DNA from: Phymatolithon calcareum
Taxonomy: Eukaryota > Rhodophyta > Florideophyceae > Hapalidiales
Reading direction: 5' to 3'
NCBI GenBank assembly: GCA_977006965.1
Contig: OZ345372.1
Location: 2,356,001 to 2,420,000, forward strand
DNA: 64,000 nucleotides
The notes below the pieces were generated by a model, which saw nothing but the letters and a program-made list of their open reading frames with translations, was not told where the DNA came from and did not search any database. Below, piece after piece: positions 55,708 through 64,000 of the stretch. A program made the translations under genes and the position numbers. Numbering within the stretch: position 1 is the stretch's first letter; every line of letters begins with the position of its first letter.

Positions 55708-55866
55708 AATTAGTGACACTGAGATGACATTTTTGGAAAATATTGACACCAACGCACTGTTTTTCAGATTAGTGGCACTGACGTGTCATTCTTCAAAATA
55801 GAGACACTGCAATGTCTTTTTCGAGATTAGTGACACAGACGCGAGAAAGAGTGACACTGAAAATAT
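55708..55866. repeat. array of GATTAGTGACACT motifs (copy 2)
   Basis: About six diverged copies of ATTAGTGACAC-type motifs, some in the complementary TGTCAT orientation. It matches 3570-3672 in order, with about 45 extra bases. The R2 repeat starts directly to its right. Confidence 0.7.
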
Positions 55867-55879
55867 GCGTCCCGGCGGA

Positions 55880-56340
55880 ATCCAAGTACTACCAAACTAT
55901 CGGAAGGTTATAGTCTTGTCCCATGGGGAGGCCGGAGGATAGCTCTTGCCATTTCAAAAAAAAACCTGTATTGGAGCGGGAAAAATTCCTGACTCTGTCC
56001 TTGTCTCCTTCGTGTGACGAACAGGTGAACGCGTGGCCAGACCGGTTATGATAGCCGGCCTGTATCAAATCCGCTTTAATTCGCAATATTTCTTCGAAAT
56101 GCGACGACGGCGGGCTTGAGTCCGGCATTTCGAGCGTGGCGAGTTCTCGATTCGGCGAGTCCCAGGCGGGCGCCTTCGCGATAGCGCGAGCCATTTCGGG
56201 CGGGATTACCTCCGCAATAAGCTTTTTATGGAGCCCGATCGCTGCGGCCACTTGCGCCGGCGCGGGCACCGGCGCCCGCGCCGAAAACGTGTCTTGTGTC
56301 GTTTGTGGTCCGTTCGGTCCGGTCAGCCGCTCCTCTTATG
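55880..56340 (-). pseudogene. dispersed repeat R2, coding copy 2
   Basis: The minus strand is open from upstream of 56269 to a stop at 55889. It reads PAPAQVAAAIGLHKKLI, VIPPEMARAIAKAP, NRELATLEMPDSS, FEEILRIKADLIQAGYH and a basic C-terminal part. The copy at 18168-18960 shares the block ELATLEMPD and the Pro/Ala linker. No known domain is recognised. The GTGACAC array lies at its 3' side. Two copies in 64 kb imply a mobile origin. Confidence 0.5.
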
Positions 56341-56999
56341 CCTTCATTTCATTCGGACACCCATGGCAGGGAGCACTTCGCGGTCAAAGGGGAAATGTTT
56401 TCAATGCGCCTTGGTATTACGAACCTTATATTTTGAACAAGCCTTGCCCATATTCTGGGCAATTATTGTTCAAATTGTAGTACAATACTTCTCCTGAAAG
56501 CTGTGAAAGGCTGGAGCTGTCTGTTTCTAAATATCGTTCTCTCTCAGGTGGGAAGAAGAGACGTCCTAAAAAGACGCTTTGCGCAGAGACTGAGAAGAAG
56601 ACGCGATGCGCTGATATCTGGTCCACAACAGAGATAGCAAACAAAGAACGTTTAGAAAGAGAGAGATATTGTCCACGCGAGAGGGAACGACTTCCTGTTC
56701 GAAGCTGCAACGAAATGAAAGCTACGATAAACATCAAGAAATACCAAAGAAACAAGATACTGGAGGCCGCAGAGGATATGGAAAAGTCGAAACATCGACC
56801 TATACCGCACGCGAAAATTTTCTTACCCTCGCACCTGCTCTTCAACTCCAGAGGTGGGTTTTCGTACCCCACTGAATCTTGTTACAGGGCGCCGATGATG
56901 CTGGAGCAACTGCAAGCCTGCAATCGCAAACAAGACCTGGACAAATGGTAGGAAAGATTTTCGAAGAATCTTATACAGCCCTGGACGTCCTCTAGGCCC
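56341..56999. other. no recognisable feature
   Basis: Purine-rich, with several short open frames on both strands; no motif and no repeat partner. Confidence 0.4.
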
Positions 57000-57181
57000 A
57001 AGCCGTCAAGATTCAAGACAAACTAGCCAATAAGCGAACTCGATTGTACAAGATTTTCAAAAGAACCAAGCTTGAAAATGACCGGCTTGCCCTCCGAGAA
57101 ATTAAGGCACAAATCCAAAAGCAAGTCAGAAAAAGCGAAACGTGAGCAATTTGAAAAATACCTCGACGAAGTGGAGGAACT
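57000..57181 (+). mobile_element. LINE group 2 copy 4, left part (split by insertion)
   Basis: Matches 5598-5760 (KRTRLYKIFKRTKLENDRLA and onward). The frame is broken by an extra base near 57132. Homology stops at 57181 and resumes at 62058. AAGTGGAGGAACT is present at both breakpoints. Confidence 0.88.
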
Positions 57182-57449
57182 GGAAAATCGTTTGTCGCAT
57201 TGGACCGAACGGACCTAAACAGCGATCGCGAGCGAGCGTAGCGGAATAGAAGGTTTCTGTGGGGGAAGCTCCCCAGGAGGGTTCTATCTTTGTAGGCGCA
57301 AAGCGTCATGCCACCTGAAGGCGAAATGGAGACCTCGAATGACCACCGAGACCGTGCACTGCCTTGGATGACGTAGGAAATTCGCAGATCGAAACGCCGG
57401 GCAAGTCGAAACTCGACGGCGGAAGACGGAAATACTCAAAAAAATGACC

Positions 57450-58897
57450 AAAATTTGAGTCAAGAGTTGACCCCCGGTCCACAGTCAGGACCAGCGAATA
57501 GCGGAAAGAAGCCGGGAGCAGTTGCTACGAAAACGTCTCTCACACCCAAAGGGGATTCCGTACAGAAGGAGAACTATCCACAAACTGTGAAGGACAACCC
57601 CAATTGGTAAGCGTTTCCATCGATTCGGAACATGCTGCCGTGTTTTAGGTGCAAGTGAAAGGGAACACTGAATATGACTGGCGGCTACAGCACGGTCCTT
57701 CTGCTACTTAAGTGCAGCAAATGCCCAGCGAAGAAGAGTGGAAGTGACGTTGTGTTGTTTGTTGACCAGATAGTACCGTCGGCTCAAGGTGGCGAGAAGA
57801 ACTGCAACTCAGAGACAGAAAGAGAGCCGGAGAGATCTCAGAAAGATGCTATCGATATCAACATTCTATTGAAGAAGTTAGAGGAGATCGAAATGAAACA
57901 TGCAGACAATGCGAACCGAGTGACCCTCCTGGAAGCAGACGTGGTCACGCTCAGGGAAGAAAACCGTAGATTGAAGGAACACTCTCGGCCAGAAAACGCA
58001 GCCGAACCTACCGTAGAACCAACTCGAGACTTTCTGTCCGATGCTGCGTTCCCCAGTTTAATAAGCACCGAAAAGCAAGATGTGGCAAAGCCGTAGTACC
58101 TTGACACAGCTCGAAGAGCAGCAAACAATCCACAGGTTTCTGAGAATGACAAATCGAAATTGGATGCCTTCACTGAGCGAATGGGGCCAGTGATGAGACC
58201 TGAAAAAGCACCAGTGGTGGAAGTACTCTACTTTAAGAACCTCCCGAGGACGGACAGGAAGTACATTGAGGAAGCTGTGCGGGACATACTAACGAGCAGA
58301 CGTCTCCTGCATGTATCGTTCATTGGAAACTATGTAATGGAACTTCTTGTTGAGAATGTCGATAGTCCGAACATCATTAGTCTCATTCGATCGGCAAAGA
58401 TGTCACACATGCTAAGCTTTAGCCCATTTGAGAATGCGCTAAACACCCGCCAGATAGAAAACGCTGTTGATGGTCAGAAAAGAAACATGGAGAAGTTAAG
58501 GCGACGAGCGCGCTATTGCGCAGCGAAGGCGGACAATATTGTTGCCCGAGAATGGTATCAGGGCATGGCGAAAGCTGCAAGCAGAATATTCTTCGACCTA
58601 TGTGTCGAAAGCGCCGTAACGGCGGAGAGGCGTAACCTGGTGTCACCAGAGCTCCGCCTTTGTGGGCGAGAAAGCGCAAGACTCCAAACCGAGAATACAG
58701 ACCGGGGACCGGAAGAGCCGCAGCTCTCAGACACTGGAGAAAATCCAGGAACAGCAACAGCTACCGCATCAGAAATAGTCCAGTCTGACGTTGAAAAGGC
58801 AGAGAAAGACTCTAGCACTAAGCCTGTAACTACAAATGAGAAGACAACAGACAATCTTGGGGTACATCAAGAGGAAACCTCGGAAAATGCTATTTAA
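57450..58897 (+). pseudogene. LINE group 1 ORF1 (zinc ribbon, coiled coil, RRM-like)
   Basis: From about 57450 a frame with Lys/Pro-rich sequence leads to a CFRC...CSKC ribbon (about 57640-57730, equivalent to CPKC...CSGC in the copy at 1315-2646). It is interrupted by stops before the ATG at 57674. The coiled coil LLKKLEEIEMKHADNANRV and ADVVTLREENRRLKE follows (57860-57990). An in-frame TAG sits at 58094-58096, after which the frame continues into the RRM-like segment VEVLYFKNLPRTDRKYIEEA (about 58215-58275) and an acidic C-terminus ending at 58897. The protein is presumed to bind element RNA. The PHD finger region is too decayed to read. Confidence 0.78.
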
Positions 58898-61854
58898 GAA
58901 AAAGTGGGGTTTGGCAACCTTCAATGTTGGAGGCTCTCCGGAGACCCCAGCATACATAGAAAAAATTATGAAAAGCCACGGAATAGACATGGCTGCAATA
59001 ACTGAAACACACTTGAGACCAGAAGTGAAAATTCGATCTGATTTCTTCTCTATGAACGCAATGCGTCCGCCTCCACAGACAGGGCGAAATTCTGGAGGAG
59101 TTTCGCTATTCTTTCGGAAGAACTCTGGGAGATCTCTGGTCTTTAAACACGCAGAGACAAATTTCCAACTGATTATCGCCCAAGTGGGGGAGATAAAAGC
59201 GGGCGCTGTCTACAAATCCCCTGCAGCGACCAGAATGGAAACCGAGAAATGCCTGATCATGGTCAATACGCACGAGGAAAGGCAATTGTGTGCGGCGACT
59301 GGAACGCTCGGACCCTGAGGTGGGATCTCCGCTGAAATAGGAGAGGCAACCAGCTCTTCCGTTGGGCAACAGCAAAGAACTGGGATGTCCGAACTTGGAC
59401 AGGTTTCAGCTTCCGAACAAAGCGGTTCAAGAGCAACAACGACTTGTTCGTAACAAAAGGAGTTGAGATAGCAACGGTCTGCTAACCAACAGACGTCTGG
59501 AGAGGTAATAAGCAGCACCGACTAGTGATGACAAGTTTTCTGACTCGCCAAAACCATACAAGAGCTCAAACACCACGAATATCGGTTAAACAATCGAGAA
59601 ATGTAGAGAAACAAGAAAAAGTTCGGGAACTATACGGGACGGCCAGTCTAGGAATCTTCGATGATCTGAAACGGTGCAGCACTCGACAGGAACTAGATCA
59701 TCTTTACGAAAAAATAGAGCATACGCTCCGTGAGCTGTGGAGAGAGAAGAGAACTAGCCCACCACGCTACAAACCGTTCTGGAACTCAAATTTCGAAACG
59801 AAGTGCAAACATCGCAAGAAACTGTACAAGAGAGGTGAAGAGCAGGATACATAAGAGGCATGGAAGCGATATGAGGAATTTCGTAAAAATATTCGCAAAT
59901 TGGTGAACAGAAGGAAGCGGCAGCAGTATCAAGAATACATACGCGATCTTGAGGAAAAGGATGGGTCCAAGGCAATTGAAAAAATCTCCCGAATGCAGAA
60001 GATGAGAATACGAAGACCGTCTAGGAACAAGATGACCGGCCGTCCATTGCATAAAACGCTGTTCACGGCCCACGTGTCCCGGACATGCCGAGATGTCAGG
60101 GGATGGCGACCAAGACCTTCGCACTTTGACTGTCCTCCTCAAATGCGGAATCTTATCAAACTAGCAATCCTGAAAGCTCCAAACAGAAAGGCCCCAGGCC
60201 TGGACGGAGTGAAGAACGAAACGTTGAAAGTGGAACTGGAGGAATTCACAGACCTAGTCTATGAGCTATGGACAGCCTGCGGAACACTTCTTAAATCGTG
60301 GATGAAAGCTCTCTTGGTCCCGCTGCACAAGAAAGGAGACCATGACGATCTAAAAAATTTCCGACCCATATCCCTACTGAGTCAGGTCCGAAAGGTAGTT
60401 GAATCCGCAATTGATATTATGCTCCGTCAAAGATACAAGAACCACAACATCCATCTGGGATTTCAAAAAGGGAAGAGTACGGAGCTCGCAATCTTGAGGG
60501 TGCTGGAACTACAAAAGCGAGGGCAGCGATGCATCGCAGTATTGGATCTTAAGGCAGCGTACGACACAGTGCCTAGACAACACCTGCAAGAGCACATGAG
60601 AGGGCTTCTACCTCAAGAGCTATGCGTGATGATCGAACCATTCTTGATGCCTTCCTGGGTATCCACGGTTGGTGACCGGCAGCAGAAGTGGTTCCTAATT
60701 GACAGAGGAGTACCTCAGGGGTCTCCGATGAGTCCAATTTTGTACAAACTTTTCATGGACGAATTTGCGGAAAGAATAAGCCGAGTGCCACGAGAAGATG
60801 CAGATGTAGGTGCAGTCCTCTTTGCGGAAGACGTTCTTCTATCGGCAAAGACACCAGCGGGACTACAGAGACTGTTAATTCTTGCATCGAAATGGGCAAG
60901 AGACAGGCAGATGGTTTGGAACACGAAAGCTGGGAAGAGCGAAGTACTTCTCTCGGAAGACACAAGATCACCCATTTTCAAGCTTGCAGAGAAAACGTTG
61001 GCAATGGTCAAAGAAGTATCATACCTTGGCATCTCACTCAGTAATGAGGGAGTCACCGACACAAAAATGCTTGAGCGCATCCGACACGCCAAGATTGCGG
61101 TATATCAACTGAGGTCCCTGGGTGTCTCATTGCCAGCACTCAGCCCCTTGAAGGCAGTGAAGACATACAAGGCGTTGATACAACCAAGATGGGAGTATGC
61201 AATGCACCTGACGCCATAGACGCCGAGAATCCAGACAGCTATCGCAGAAGTGGAGAAAACATTTTTCGCACAGGTATTCGGTCCAATATCGAAAAACCGC
61301 TGTGTCAGACTTCGCCTTCTTTGCCGAATTCACAACGCCGAAAACAGGAGTCTCGTTCTAGCACTCAAAATGCTGGAACGAGCCAGATCAAAGAAAAGGA
61401 GCCTTCTGGCCGTCCCAATCGAGGAAGGAGATTTGGATGAACTGCAATGGGTTAGTCGAGACATATGTGATCTGTTCGAGACGGTACTGACTTTCCTTAA
61501 ACAGGGAGTTTCAGCAAAATCGTTGAGGACATTGCTCTTCAAGAAAGAGACGTCTTGGAGTCCAACAGAAAGAGAAAAATTCCCTTCGATCTGCCTGGGT
61601 CCATCCCGGCGATTATCAGGCTCCGGAAAACACGGCACCGCCAATTATCAGTAAAGTGGGCATTCGGTTGGTTCCCCCAAATGAGCACATCACTTCTCAC
61701 AGACAGGTTCGGTGATACTGTACCAATTTTCATGAGCAACCTGGAAGAATACCTCGGAAGATATCAACTGACCAAAGAGGAGATTGATATTACTGAAAAA
61801 GCTCTAGACAAGCTACTCTTCTTCACCATCGTCTTTTACGACGGCATGGAATAG
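58836..61854 (+). pseudogene. LINE group 1 ORF2 (AP endonuclease, RT, C-terminal domain)
   Basis: The ATG at 58836 overlaps the end of ORF1 by 62 bases. The endonuclease shows LATFNVGG, AAITETHL and NSGGVSLFFRK. After a frameshift near 59270 it shows CGDWNARTLRWD. The usual Ser-Asp-His-Pro motif appears as KQHRLV. RT has KAPGLDGVKNE, FRPISLLSQVRK, LDLKAAYDTVP, RGVPQGSPMSP and LFAEDVLL, so the catalytic FADD is FAED. The thumb WEYAMHLTP is followed by TAG 61217-61219, where 4084-4596 has Trp. After another frameshift near 61550 the C-terminal domain reads KRKIPFDLPGSIPAI and HRQLSVKWAFGWFPQMST to 61854. Other stops are at 59333, 59483 and 59852. Not functional. Confidence 0.9.
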
Positions 61855-62057
61855 ACAAGGCGCCAATTGAGGAAATCTGATCAGTGGACCCCAAGCTTTT
61901 CCCTCCGCCCTTCTCCGGGAGAAGGTTTTTGCAGCTAGCGCTACGACGTTAACCCAGGTTACAAGTATTTGAAGCTACAACGTAGCTTCTGAAACGCATC
62001 TCCCTTGCAGTCTCATGAGTGTTACTGAGGGTGTTTAATAAATTCCAAATTGAAAAA

Positions 62058-62787
62058 AAGTGGAGGAACTAGGGCCCACTGACGCACCCAACGTCACAGG
62101 CAAAATTATGAAGTTAAAAAAAAGAAGGAAAGGGTTGAACAAGGCAATCGGAGCTCCAGTACATCCATGCAAGCTCTCTGCGTATATTTCTAATGTATGC
62201 AAGGTTTAAAAAGACTAGAATGTGCCACTAAAGGCTTTTAGAGTCAACAGGGCAATGAAGCGGCACATTAGTAGGGCATTCAACCGAGCACCAAAAGGGA
62301 AGGCGGTCGGCCCCGACGGATTGGCCGTTGAAATGATGCATGCGAAAAAGGAAGTTGGATTGAGTATATTGCTAGCCTTGTGGGAGAAATGTGGGAGGCT
62401 CAAATGTCTTCCACGAGTGTGGCGTCAAGCTACTCTGATCCCTCTGTACAAAAACGGCCCATCTCATGTTGCTGCGAACCACAGACCTATATCGCTATTG
62501 AGTCAAGCCAGGAAAATCATCGATTCCGCACTCGACTCATACATAAGGGAACAGTACCGCTTTAAAAGTGCCCAGCTAAGTTTCCGAATAGACAAGAGCA
62601 CATATATTGAGATACTTCGTGCAAGATGTGCCATGAAAGATGGACATCCTTTTGTCGCGGTTCTTGACCTCTCTCCAGCATATGACAGGGTGCCACGAAA
62701 CATCCTCATGAAAAGAATCGAGCAGAAGCTACCCGACGAAATAGCAAGGATGGTGGCATATATTCTGAAACCCTCGTGGATTACCTA
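62058..62787 (+). pseudogene. LINE group 2 copy 4, right part (RT fragment)
   Basis: Continues the element begun at 57000-57181. After two stops the frame is open from 62222: GKAVGPDGLAVEMMHAKK, HRPISLLSQARKIIDSALD and LDLSPAYDRVPR, ending at a stop at 62787. It is about 90% identical to 5935-6480. Motif A is SPAYD instead of SAAYD. The catalytic motif C is missing, so the host copy was already truncated or deleted on its right side. Confidence 0.88.
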
Positions 62788-62978
62788 AGCAGCAGGGGTT
62801 GCGCCAATTTCATTGCTATCAATTTAATTGCAATTTTTCCCAATTTCACCCAAATCGGTTCTTCGAACTGAATTGCAATTCGAATTGGTCGCACCTAATA
62901 CTGAGGATCGTAGTAGATGAACATTGGACCAGGGGAATGTTATGGGGGGGCGGGGCGAGTAAAGCAGAATGTTGAGGG

Positions 62979-63142
62979 AATCAACGTACTCAGCTCATGT
63001 TCAGTACGTGGTCTTTGTTCTAATAATACCCAGAGTACGTAGATAAACATTAGACAGAGCACATTAATCGGATGCAAGAATCAACGTACTCACCTTATGT
63101 TCAGTACGTGGTCTTTGTTCTAGTAATACCCAGAGTACGTTC
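62979..63142. repeat. subterminal direct repeats of the hAT-like element, 100-bp period
   Basis: GAATCAACGTACTCA and TTCAGTACGTGGTCTTTGTT to ACCCAGAGTACGT occur at about 62979-63040 and again at about 63079-63140. Each contains GTAC palindromes. They could bind the transposase. Confidence 0.8.
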
Positions 63143-63509
63143 TGTATGCCATCAAAACATCTATGACACTTGGGCCATGGCTTCTTCTTGCTACGTTAAA
63201 TAAAGACGAGATTGAGCCGTTGGACTCCAAACGGTTTCAACAATGGGCCTATTCGTGTGCTAGCATCTACTCAGCTGTATCGATCAATTTACCAGCCAGA
63301 TACAGAACAACGGCTTGAATGTCTTTAGCTACGATTAGAGTTCAGCAGTCACGATGGTTTAATCTCAAGTATAAAAGGGATAGCATTAGATCTCTTGATT
63401 TGAAAGCTATCAGCCTTCTCCGAAATTCTCACGCACTCCGCTTCACACTCGAGTCCAACCCACCTATCAGACCTCGTTCAACGTTCCAGCACATTCCGCT
63501 ATACTGGCG

Positions 63510-64000
63510 ATGACACTACCTTCACCGAAACCAAAGCCGAAACAAGATGTGCAGCTGCTTATGAGGCTCATTCGAGAACAAACCCGTGATAAACACTCGC
63601 GTCAAGTAGGCCGAACTCGACGGAATGTGCCATATTGCGTCTATCTCTGCTCAAAAGGTGATCATTGTACTGGAGGAAGTGAGTTTTTCTTCGAAAAGGG
63701 TACTGGGTTCTCCAACCCGTACAATCATCTCAAGTGTTGCATTGGAGGTGGAATCGAAGAACATTTGCTAGAGATATACCGATCCGTTCTTGCCGAGAAG
63801 TTGAGATCCGGGTCGTCGTTCACAGTTCAATCGTCAATGGTGATGAAGCTCACGGAACGTGAAAAGGCGATGAACAGCTGTCTTCGGTTCATCATTTGCA
63901 AGTCTCTACCAATTGGATTTGTAGAGGACCGCGAAGTTCGTGCATTCTCCAAGCATGACATTGCGTTCTGCCATGATACTTTCAAGAAGGTGCTTTTCTC
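63510..64000 (+). CDS. hAT-like transposase, N-terminal part (partial)
   Basis: From the ATG at 63510 the frame stays open to the window end (163 codons). The N-terminus is Lys/Pro-rich. A BED-finger-like region follows (YCVYLC, then FFEKGTGFSNPYNHLKCC), although the second Cys/His pair is atypical. Next is MKLTEREKAMNSCLRFIICK, SLPIGFVEDREVRAFSK, a pattern seen at the start of hAT transposases (an aromatic helix, then LP-x3-V-E-D-x3-R). No catalytic residues are reached. The position just inside a terminal inverted repeat, with a matching MITE elsewhere, fits a self-mobile element. An alternative superfamily with 7-bp target duplication is possible. Confidence 0.6.
   Translation, partial: MTLPSPKPKPKQDVQLLMRLIREQTRDKHSRQVGRTRRNVPYCVYLCSKGDHCTGGSEFFFEKGTGFSNPYNHLKCCIGGGIEEHLLEIYRSVLAEKLRSGSSFTVQSSMVMKLTEREKAMNSCLRFIICKSLPIGFVEDREVRAFSKHDIAFCHDTFKKVLF

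Larger units (their letters stand above)
57182..62057 (+). mobile_element. LINE group 1, near full-length copy inserted in a group 2 LINE
   Basis: About 4.9 kb with a 5' UTR, ORF1, ORF2 and a 3' UTR ending GTGTTTAATAAA (about 62042), followed by about 15 bases of uncertain origin. The target duplication AAGTGGAGGAACT lies at 57169-57181 and 62058-62070. It is the only group 1 copy with both ORFs in the window. Confidence 0.9.
62930..64000 (+). mobile_element. hAT-like DNA transposon, 5' end (continues past the window)
   Basis: The terminus CAGGGGAATGTTATGGGGGG at 62930 is identical to the right terminus of the MITE at 25572-25928 over 21 bases. The transposase-like reading frame starting 580 bases inside is open at the window edge. 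The right end is not in the window. The 140 bases before it (62788-62929) are AT-rich with no feature. Confidence 0.75.

Noticed and set aside
1-64000. CRISPR arrays, bacterial operons, rRNA or tRNA genes
   Set aside because: No regularly spaced identical repeats and no clear tRNA A/B boxes or rRNA segments were found. The retroelements with LTRs, PHD/RING/Tudor/chromodomain patterns and TATA boxes indicate a eukaryotic nuclear genome.

Overview
This is a eukaryotic, repeat-dominated stretch at roughly balanced base composition. I see no operons, no rRNA, no tRNA and no CRISPR array. Almost everything recognisable is transposable-element sequence, and most copies are 5'-truncated, frameshifted or nested. 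Only two genes look like host genes: an AT-hook/basic-region protein (21578-22339, +) and an alanine-rich helical protein (26796-27950, -). Both are single-exon and sit in a repeat-poor island at about 21-28 kb. Intron-poor genes in islands between retroelements would fit a multicellular red alga, but this is only a guess. Another repeat-rich alga or protist cannot be excluded.

At least six non-LTR retrotransposon (LINE) groups are present; the labels are mine. Group 1 encodes ORF1 with a PHD-like finger and zinc ribbon, then an AP-endonuclease/RT ORF2 (1-2888 -, 3678-4606 -, 54150-54700 +, 57182-62057 +). Group 2 has RT with a long C-terminal extension and no RNase H (5341-7637 +, 14342-15632 +, 37725-38345 -, a copy split between 57000-57181 and 62058-62787, and solo tails). 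Group 3 is mostly 3' tails (4636-5295 -, 9015-9232 +, 31190-31295 +, 41225-41495 +). Group 4 is post-RT C-terminal fragments and tails near 30.4-31.6, 41.6-41.9 and 43.35 kb. Group 5 is short tails ending in a GCGTTGGTAACTTTTAAATAAA-like sequence near 40.9 and 54.2-54.5 kb. Group 6 has RT plus RNase H, with a Tudor-like segment inside the RNase H (9989-12868 -, 50191-52288 +).

Other elements are a complete Ty3/gypsy chromovirus with 378-bp LTRs and a 5-bp target duplication (43738-49534, -); two inverted copies of a DNA transposon of about 1.96 kb with possible piggyBac-like coding remnants (31791-33747 + and 35153-37108 -); a hAT-like transposon whose 5' end and transposase N-terminus enter at the right edge (62930-64000), plus a matching 357-bp non-autonomous element (25572-25928); a 365-bp pogo-type MITE (24194-24558); a long-arm AT-rich inverted-repeat element (42313-43109); and two unclassified dispersed repeat families.

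The insertion history can partly be read. A group 1 LINE inserted into a group 2 LINE with a 13-bp duplication. Two group 5 tails inserted into a group 1 relic with 14- and 11-bp duplications. A group 3 tail sits in group 4 sequence with a roughly 14-bp duplication. The most novel-looking observation is the Tudor-like segment within the RNase H of group 6 LINEs.
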